Assembly (NCBI RefSeq): GCF_019930585.1
Contig: NZ_CP082839.1
Coordinates: forward strand, 1,488,001 to 1,552,000
Direction: 5' to 3'
Source: Sphingomonas nostoxanthinifaciens
GTDB lineage: Bacteria; Pseudomonadota; Alphaproteobacteria; Sphingomonadales; Sphingomonadaceae
DNA length: 64,000 nucleotides
A program made the position numbers and the translations under genes. Numbering within the stretch: the stretch's first letter is position 1; each line of letters begins with the position of its first letter. The notes beneath the pieces are model-generated. The model did not search any database and had not been told where the DNA came from. It worked only from the letters and a program-made list of their open reading frames with translations. Shown here one piece after another: positions 58,772 through 64,000 of the stretch.

Positions 58772-61700
58772 TGGGCGCGCTTGGGTTCATCGAGCGCCAG
58801 TCGCGCGCGATCATCGTCGTCGCGATCGCGCTGGCGCTGGCCGGCGTCGCCGCCGCCTTGACGCTGCCGATCGGCCTGTTCCCGCAAGTCTCGTTCCCGC
58901 GCGTCGTGGTCGATCTCGATGCCGGCAGCCGGCCGGCGGACCAGACGGCGATGCTCGTCACCCGCCCGATCGAGCAGGTGCTGCGCACCATTCCCGGCGT
59001 GGCGGACGTGCGATCGGAAACGACGCGCGGATCGGCGCAGATCTCGGTCGATTTCGGCTGGGGCCGCGACATGGTGGCCAGCACCCTGCTGGTCGATGCC
59101 GCGGTCGCGCGCGCTTTGCCTGATCTTCCGGCCAGCACCGCCTACAATGTGCGGCGGATGGATCCGACGGTCTTCCCGATCATCTCCTACGCCCTGATGT
59201 CGGATCATGGCGATCCGGTCGCGCTCAAGGATTTCGCGACCTACCAGATCACGCCCTTGCTCTCGTCGATCACCGGCCTCGCGCGCGTCGACGTGCAGGG
59301 TGGCGACACCGCCGAGGTCGAGGTGCTGGCCGATCCCGGCCGGTTGGCCGCGCACGGGCTGGCGATGGCCGATCTCGCGACGGCGATCCGCAACGCCAAC
59401 GTGCTCAGCGCCGTCGGCCAGGTGCAGGATCGTGGGCGCTTGTCGCTGGTGATCGCCGATCGCTCGATCACCAAGCCGGCCGACGTGGCCGACATCGTCG
59501 TCAAGACCGCGCCGGAAGGCATCGTCCGCGTGCGCGACGTCGCCAACGTGCAGGCGGGCGTGCTGCCGGTGTGGCGGCGCGTGGTGGAGGATGGCAAGCC
59601 TGCCGTCCTGTTCAACATCTACGAACAGCCCGACGGCAATGCGGTGCAGATCGCGCGGACGGTCGCCGCGCGGCTAGCGGCGATGCAACTGCCGCCCGGC
59701 ACGCGGCTGGTGAACTGGTACGACCAGAGCGAGCTGGTGACGGAATCGGTCGCCAGCGTGCGCGATGCCGTGCTGATCGGCCTGGTGCTTGCCGCCGCCG
59801 TGCTGCTGCTGTTCCTGAAGAGCCTGCGCGTCACGCTGATCGCGGCTTTGGTTGTGCCCGCGACGCTTGCGAGCACGGTGCTGGTGCTCGCCATCTTTGG
59901 CATGAGCTTCAACATCATGACGCTGGGCGGCATCGCTGCCGCCGTCGGCCTGCTGATCGACGATGTGATCGTGATGGTCGAGCATATCGCGCGGCGCGCT
60001 GGTGCGACCCAGTCGGATGGCACGGTTCCCGGCGCGGCGGCGGTGATGCCGGCTGCGCGCGAGTTCCTGGCGCCGCTCACCGGCTCCAGCCTCGCGACTT
60101 TGATCGTGTTCCTCCCGCTCTCGTTCCTGACCGGCGTGACGGGTGCCTTTTCCAAGGCATTGTCGGTGACGATGGCCGCCGCGCTGGCGATTTCGTGGGC
60201 GATGGCCGCGTTCGTCGTGCCGTTGCTCGCCCGCCGTTTCATCGATTTCTCCAAATGGCACGATCCCGGCGCGAACGGGGGCGGGCGGTTCGGCGATCTG
60301 CATCTGCGCGCGATCGATCGACTCGATTGCCGGCCGTGGCTGCTGGTGCCGGTGCTGCTCGTGCTGCTCGCGATCGGCTACGTCGCCTCTGCCCGCGTGC
60401 CGACCGGCTTCATGCCCAAGGTCGACGAGAGCGGCTTCGTCATGGATTATTATACGCGGCCGGGCACCTCGCTGGACGAGACCAGCCGCGAGATGGCGCA
60501 GGTCGACGCGATCCTGAAGGCCAATCCCGACGTCCTGACCTTCTCGCGCCGGCTCGGCACCGGGCTCGGCGGCGATCTCGGCCAGAGCTATCACGGCGAC
60601 TATTTCGTCCGCCTCAAGCGCGACCATGCCAAGCCCACCGAGGAGGTGATGAGCACCGTGCTCGCCCAGGTGCAGGCGCAGGTGCCGGCGGTGGAAGTGG
60701 AGCTTGCCCAGCTGATGGAGGATCTGATCGGCGATCTGACGGCGGTGCCGCAGCCGATCGAGGTCAAGCTCTTCTCGGCTGATCCCACCCCACTTCGTGC
60801 ACAGGCCGAGAAAGTCGCCGCATTGATCGGCAAGATCGACGGGGTGGTCGAGGTCAAGAGCGGGCTCCAGCTCGCGGGCGACGCGCTCGATGTTCGGATC
60901 GATCCGATCCGCGCCGGCTTTCAGGGCAGCAGCCCGGCCGACATCCAGAGCGCGCTGAACGATGCGCTGACGGGCGCGGTCGCCACGTCGCTGCCGCACA
61001 CCGACAAGGTGGTCGACGTGCGTGTGCGACTGCCCGGTGCGGTCGGCATCACCGAGGACGAGCTTGCACGCCTGCCGATCCGTGCGACCGACGGCCACAT
61101 CTTCACCCTGTCGCGCGTCGCCGATATCGTGCCGGTACGCGGCCAGCCCCAGATCGCGCGCGAGAATCTGGAGCCGCTCGTGGCGGTGACGGGCCGGATC
61201 GAAGGCAGGGGCATGGGCGCGGCGGTGGCCGACGTGAAGAAGGCGCTCGACCAGCCGGGCGTCCTCGCGTCGGGCATACGCTACGAACTGGGCGGGCTCT
61301 ACCAGCAGCAGCAGATCGCGTTCGCCGGCCTCGCCAAGGTGTTTGCGGCTGCGCTGGTGGCGGAGTTCGTGCTGCTGCTCGTCCTGTATCGGCGGTTTGC
61401 GACACCGTTCATCATTATCGCCTCGTCGCTGCTGTCGACGACGGCGGTGTTCACCGCGCTCTGGCTGACCGGCACCGAACTGAACATCACGGCGCTGATG
61501 GGCATGACGATGATCATCGGCATCGGCACCGAGATGGCGATCTTCTACATGTCCGAATATGAGGAACTGCGGCACACACTCCCGGTAGCCGAGGCGGCAC
61601 GAGCGGCTGCGGCCAACCGGCTGCGGCCGATCACGATGACGACGCTGGCCGCGATTCTTACATTGCTGCCGCTCGCGCTGGCGATCGGGCAGGGGTCGGG

Positions 61701-61800
61701 CATTCAGCAGCCGCTGGCGATCTCGATCATCGCCGGCCTGATCCTGCAATATCCGCTGGTGCTGATCGGCATGCCGACGATGGTGCGGCTAGCGCGGTAA
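58771..61800 (+). CDS. RND efflux transporter
   Basis: 1009 residues from the ATG at 58771 (one-base overlap with the adaptor stop; a GTG three bases earlier is possible). Twelve membrane segments in two halves. Family marks: LPIGLFPQVSFPRVVVDLDA, the second-helix-region GGIAAAVGLLIDDVIVMVEH with Asp pair in the proton relay, and FNIMTLGG / LMGMTMIIGIGTEMAIFYMS in the second half. Probably AcrB-like or CusA-like; the proton-relay Asp-Asp is kept but the metal-binding Met triad cannot be judged. Final gene of the pump operon; substrate unknown. Confidence 0.92.
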   Translation: MGALGFIERQSRAIIVVAIALALAGVAAALTLPIGLFPQVSFPRVVVDLDAGSRPADQTAMLVTRPIEQVLRTIPGVADVRSETTRGSAQISVDFGWGRDMVASTLLVDAAVARALPDLPASTAYNVRRMDPTVFPIISYALMSDHGDPVALKDFATYQITPLLSSITGLARVDVQGGDTAEVEVLADPGRLAAHGLAMADLATAIRNANVLSAVGQVQDRGRLSLVIADRSITKPADVADIVVKTAPEGIVRVRDVANVQAGVLPVWRRVVEDGKPAVLFNIYEQPDGNAVQIARTVAARLAAMQLPPGTRLVNWYDQSELVTESVASVRDAVLIGLVLAAAVLLLFLKSLRVTLIAALVVPATLASTVLVLAIFGMSFNIMTLGGIAAAVGLLIDDVIVMVEHIARRAGATQSDGTVPGAAAVMPAAREFLAPLTGSSLATLIVFLPLSFLTGVTGAFSKALSVTMAAALAISWAMAAFVVPLLARRFIDFSKWHDPGANGGGRFGDLHLRAIDRLDCRPWLLVPVLLVLLAIGYVASARVPTGFMPKVDESGFVMDYYTRPGTSLDETSREMAQVDAILKANPDVLTFSRRLGTGLGGDLGQSYHGDYFVRLKRDHAKPTEEVMSTVLAQVQAQVPAVEVELAQLMEDLIGDLTAVPQPIEVKLFSADPTPLRAQAEKVAALIGKIDGVVEVKSGLQLAGDALDVRIDPIRAGFQGSSPADIQSALNDALTGAVATSLPHTDKVVDVRVRLPGAVGITEDELARLPIRATDGHIFTLSRVADIVPVRGQPQIARENLEPLVAVTGRIEGRGMGAAVADVKKALDQPGVLASGIRYELGGLYQQQQIAFAGLAKVFAAALVAEFVLLLVLYRRFATPFIIIASSLLSTTAVFTALWLTGTELNITALMGMTMIIGIGTEMAIFYMSEYEELRHTLPVAEAARAAAANRLRPITMTTLAAILTLLPLALAIGQGSGIQQPLAISIIAGLILQYPLVLIGMPTMVRLAR

Positions 61801-61808
61801 GATCGCGA

Positions 61809-61834
61809 GGCTGGCGGCGCTACCGCCGCCAGCC
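61809..61834. terminator. Bidirectional hairpin between convergent genes
   Basis: Perfect 11-base inverted repeat (61809-61819, 61824-61834, 4-base loop) between the transporter stop and the convergent peptidase stop. Without a U-tract, but well placed to end both transcripts. Confidence 0.6.
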
Positions 61835-61843
61835 CGCCCTCGT

Positions 61844-63271
61844 TCAGTGCGCTGCGTAGTAAGCGATGAGGTCGTCCATATAGTCGCGCCCGCGGTAGAG
61901 CGCGTCGGCCGAGATCCGCTCGTTCAGGCCGTGCGTGCCTGCGGTCGCGGGATCGTTCCACAGGCCGGGAATGCCGTAGGTCGGCACGCCGATCCGCGCG
62001 AGATGCGTGGCGTCGGTCGCGCCCGTCGCCTGGATGGGCATGACCGGCACGCCGGGGAAATGCTTCGCCCCGATCTGCTCCATCGGCTTCAGGATCGCCG
62101 GATCGAGCGGCGGGGGCACCGCGACCGGACGTTCTGCGATATCGCTGCGCAGCACCTTGATCTCGGGATCGACGATCACTCGCTCGATCGCTGCCTTGGT
62201 CTCGTCCGCGGTCTCGCCCGGCACGATCCGGCAGTTGACCGAGGCGGTGGCGCGCTGCGGCAAGGCGTTGATCGCGTGGCCTGCCTCCAGCAGCGTCGCG
62301 ACGCATGTGGTGCGGATGATCGAATTGAGGCTGGGATCCGCGGCGATCACGGCTTGCGCCTTCGCATCGTCGGGCTGCGCGGCCAGCCGCTCCATCGCGT
62401 CGCCCACCGCATCCTTTCGCATCGCGCCCACCTTGGCGAAATAGGCTCGCGAGACCGGGTTGAAATGGATGGGGAATTGCAGCGTGCTGAGCTTGGTCAG
62501 GCCCGACGCGAGGCGATAGATCGCGTTGTCGGGGCGCGGCACCGAGCTGTGGCCGCCCGGATTCGTCACCTCTAGCACGAAGTTGCGCGGCGATTTCTGG
62601 CCGACTTCCACGCCGAGCGTCTCGGGGCCGCCATTCGGCGCGGTCTTGCCGCCGCCGCCCTCGTTGAAGGCGAAGCCCGCCTTCAGCAGCTCGGGGCGGT
62701 TCGCGACGAGCCAGCCGGCGCCGTTCAGCACCTTGGCGTTGCTGCCTTCCTCGCCGCAGGTCAATGCGAGCTTGACCGTCCGGCGCGGGTGGAACCCCGT
62801 CTGCTTCCAGCGGATCAGCAGATCGGAGAAGATCGCCGCTTGCGCCTTGTCGTCGCTCGTGCCGCGCCCGTAGAAATAGCCACCTTCCTCGATCAGCTTG
62901 AACGGGTCGCGCACCCAATCCTCGCGCTTGGCTTCGACGACGTCGATATGCGCGAGCAGCAGCATCACCGGCTCAGCCTTGTCGCTGCCGCTCCACGTCG
63001 CGACCAGGCCGCCGTCGCGGGGGCGGCCGGGCGGCACGTAGAGCACCAGTTGATCGTCGCTGAAGCCGGCCTTGCGCAGCCGGCCGGCGATCTGCTCGGC
63101 CGCCTGCGTGCAGCTTCCAACCGACGACGTCGTGTTCGTCTCGACCAGTTCCTTGTAGAGATCGCGGAACGCGGTCTGGTCCGGGCGCAACGGCGCCGCC
63201 GGCGCCAGCGAGGGGCAGCAGGCGATTGCCAGCGATGCGGTCGCGAGAAAGCTGGACAGGCGTGATTTCAT
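61844..63271 (-). CDS. M20-family metallopeptidase, exported
   Basis: 475 residues from the ATG at 63271 (MKSRLSSFLATASLAIACCP). Signal peptide, cleavage near residue 25 (APAAPLR). Zinc ligands: His-x-Asp in LLLAHIDVVEAKREDW, Asp in YGRGTSDDKAQAAIF, Glu-Glu in LALTCGEEGSNAKV; the late His is probably in TAGTHGLNERISADAL. A dimerisation domain occupies about residues 245-370 (NPGGHSSVPRPDNAIYRL). The M20 family (peptidase T, carboxypeptidase G2, dipeptidase) removes amino acids from peptides; periplasmic location suggests peptide scavenging. A longer open frame upstream is not the start. Confidence 0.9.
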   Translation of the reverse strand: MKSRLSSFLATASLAIACCPSLAPAAPLRPDQTAFRDLYKELVETNTTSSVGSCTQAAEQIAGRLRKAGFSDDQLVLYVPPGRPRDGGLVATWSGSDKAEPVMLLLAHIDVVEAKREDWVRDPFKLIEEGGYFYGRGTSDDKAQAAIFSDLLIRWKQTGFHPRRTVKLALTCGEEGSNAKVLNGAGWLVANRPELLKAGFAFNEGGGGKTAPNGGPETLGVEVGQKSPRNFVLEVTNPGGHSSVPRPDNAIYRLASGLTKLSTLQFPIHFNPVSRAYFAKVGAMRKDAVGDAMERLAAQPDDAKAQAVIAADPSLNSIIRTTCVATLLEAGHAINALPQRATASVNCRIVPGETADETKAAIERVIVDPEIKVLRSDIAERPVAVPPPLDPAILKPMEQIGAKHFPGVPVMPIQATGATDATHLARIGVPTYGIPGLWNDPATAGTHGLNERISADALYRGRDYMDDLIAYYAAH

Positions 63272-63455
63272 CGGCCTCGTATCTCCGTATAGCGCAGCGA
63301 AGGTAGAGCGCATCCGTCCGGAAAATGAAATGGCGCGATGCTCTTTGCGGCCCGGCGATTCAGGCCTTGTGACATTCACTCTATCTTTTCGGGCCCGAGC
63401 GCCTATATCAGGAAGGCTTACGTCGCGTGCGACGGATATTGGGCCTGCAAGGCTC

Positions 63456-63530
63456 CCTTTGTCCCTTTCTAGCCTCACGAAGCCGGGATACGCCGCGGTT
63501 GGCGCATGCCCGTCATACATGGGACAAAGG
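63456..63530 (+). promoter_or_regulatory. cspA 5' leader with anti-Shine-Dalgarno pairing
   Basis: CCTTTGTCCC at 63456-63465 is the exact complement of GGGACAAAGG at 63521-63530, and the latter contains the ribosome binding site AAAGG of cspA. The long leader can therefore fold so that the site is hidden at one temperature and open at another, as known for cold-shock leaders. The segment between 63272 and 63455 shows nothing further. Confidence 0.55.
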
Positions 63531-63538
63531 ATACCCAT

Positions 63539-63745
63539 ATGATCACCGGAACCGTCAAGTTTTTCAATGCCGACAAGGGCTATGGCTTCATTGCGCCCGA
63601 GACTGGCGGCGACGATGCGTTCGTGCACATCAGCGCCGTCGAGCGTGCCGGCATGCGCACGCTGGATAAGGATCAGCGCGTTTCGTACGAGCTGGAAACC
63701 GACCGTCGCGGCAAGACCTCGGCAGTGAACCTGCAGTCGGCCTGA
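63539..63745 (+). CDS. cspA: Cold-shock protein, CspA family
   Basis: 68 residues from the ATG at 63539 (AAAGG eight bases upstream); an upstream in-frame ATG at 63506 is not the start. The OB fold has RNP1 KGYGFIAP and RNP2-like DAFVHISAVE, and the opening ITGTVKFFNADK is standard. It binds single-stranded RNA and prevents inhibitory folding at low temperature. The long leader with RBS pairing suits temperature control. The RNP1 aromatic set (Phe, Tyr, Phe) is kept. Confidence 0.95.
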   Translation: MITGTVKFFNADKGYGFIAPETGGDDAFVHISAVERAGMRTLDKDQRVSYELETDRRGKTSAVNLQSA

Positions 63746-63898
63746 AGAAGGCTGGCTGGCGGACGCCTTCGGCCCTGATCGGGCCGGGGGTTCCGCGAGC
63801 GTTTTTCGACCATGGGCGGCGCGCCGGTTACGGCTGCGCGCCGCGCTATGTCGTCGGTCGGAGATCGAGCTGATCGTATCCGCCTGAACGCGCCTGCG

Positions 63899-63930
63899 GG
63901 GCGAGGCGCAATGCCTCGCCCGCTTTTCTT
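63899..63930 (+). terminator. Rho-independent terminator after cspA
   Basis: Perfect 9-base stem (63899-63907, 63913-63921, 5-base loop) followed by TTTTCTT. It closes the cspA transcript before the gene starting at 63945. A second stem, without a U-tract, lies earlier near 63770. Confidence 0.75.
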
Positions 63931-63944
63931 GAGGAACATCTGCT

Positions 63945-64000
63945 ATGTCACGAGCCTTGAACCTCGATGCAACCGAGGCGCAGGTCACCCGCATGTGCGC
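63945..64000 (+). CDS. Start of a gene cut by the window end
   Basis: The first 18 codons (MSRALNLDATEAQVTRMC) follow GAGGA eleven bases upstream of the ATG at 63945. The visible part is helical; no family can be named. It follows the cspA terminator on the same strand. Confidence 0.55.
   Translation, partial: MSRALNLDATEAQVTRMC

Noticed and set aside
59674..61749. A 691-codon minus-strand frame
   Set aside because: Antisense to the RND transporter; His/Arg/Asp-rich and without a recognisable fold.

Overview
The window is GC-rich bacterial DNA that reads as a member of the Sphingomonadales (probably Sphingomonas or a close relative). Reasons: a PEP-CTERM protein ending in the PEPxxWA form usual in that group, a MucR/Ros regulator, an SOS box of the alphaproteobacterial GTTC-N7-GTTC type, two TonB-dependent receptors sitting beside a flavin-dependent halogenase, and phage-like proteins of sphingomonad type. 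No rRNA, tRNA, CRISPR array or transposase was recognised.

Region 1 (1 to about 9.4 kb) is the distal end of a prophage late operon, all on the + strand: a J-like tail-tip protein running in from outside the window, small tail proteins, a nucleotidyltransferase-like protein, two proteins with Sec signal peptides (one an SGNH hydrolase with an Ig-like domain), then a lysis cassette (holin-like proteins, a membrane-anchored coiled-coil protein, a TIGR02594-type endolysin). Region 2 (9.4 to 14.7 kb) holds small, mostly minus-strand accessory genes, several in AT-richer DNA: a hicAB toxin-antitoxin pair with three matching operator-like palindromes, a PEP-CTERM protein, two very small genes with good ribosome binding sites, an XRE regulator paired with an unknown protein, and a three-gene operon (YozE-SAM-like, S24-repressor-like HTH, 60-aa protein) behind a perfect SOS box. 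No integrase or attachment site was seen, so the prophage limits stay open.

Region 3 (14.7 to 22.6 kb) is chromosomal: MucR, a GNAT acetyltransferase, a formate/nitrite transporter, a LysR regulator and a YdeP-type molybdopterin oxidoreductase, then an outer-membrane porin. Region 4 (23 to 48 kb) looks like one nutrient-acquisition locus. It contains malate synthase G, a bicupin, tartronate semialdehyde reductase, hydroxypyruvate isomerase, glycerate 2-kinase, two paralogous Tat-exported GHL6-like glycosidases, a lactate/glycolate-type permease, GntR and IclR regulators, an NHL-repeat protein, two TonB receptors, a halogenase and an alpha/alpha-barrel glycosidase-like protein. The enzymes give a route hydroxypyruvate - tartronate semialdehyde - glycerate - 2-phosphoglycerate, plus glyoxylate to malate; glyoxylate carboligase is absent. 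A 17-bp motif shared by the GHL6/GntR divergent promoter and the permease promoter is a candidate GntR operator.

Region 5 (48 to 52.5 kb, minus strand) is a compact biosynthetic operon: ACP, FabF-like ketosynthase, type III polyketide synthase, methyltransferase and FAD oxidoreductase, with every junction a 4-bp stop/start overlap. Region 6 (52.6 to 61.8 kb) has two secreted proteins and, divergently, a two-component system followed without gaps by a complete RND efflux system. Region 7 (61.8 kb to the end) has an M20 metallopeptidase, a cspA cold-shock gene whose 5' leader can pair with its own ribosome binding site, and the start of one more gene.
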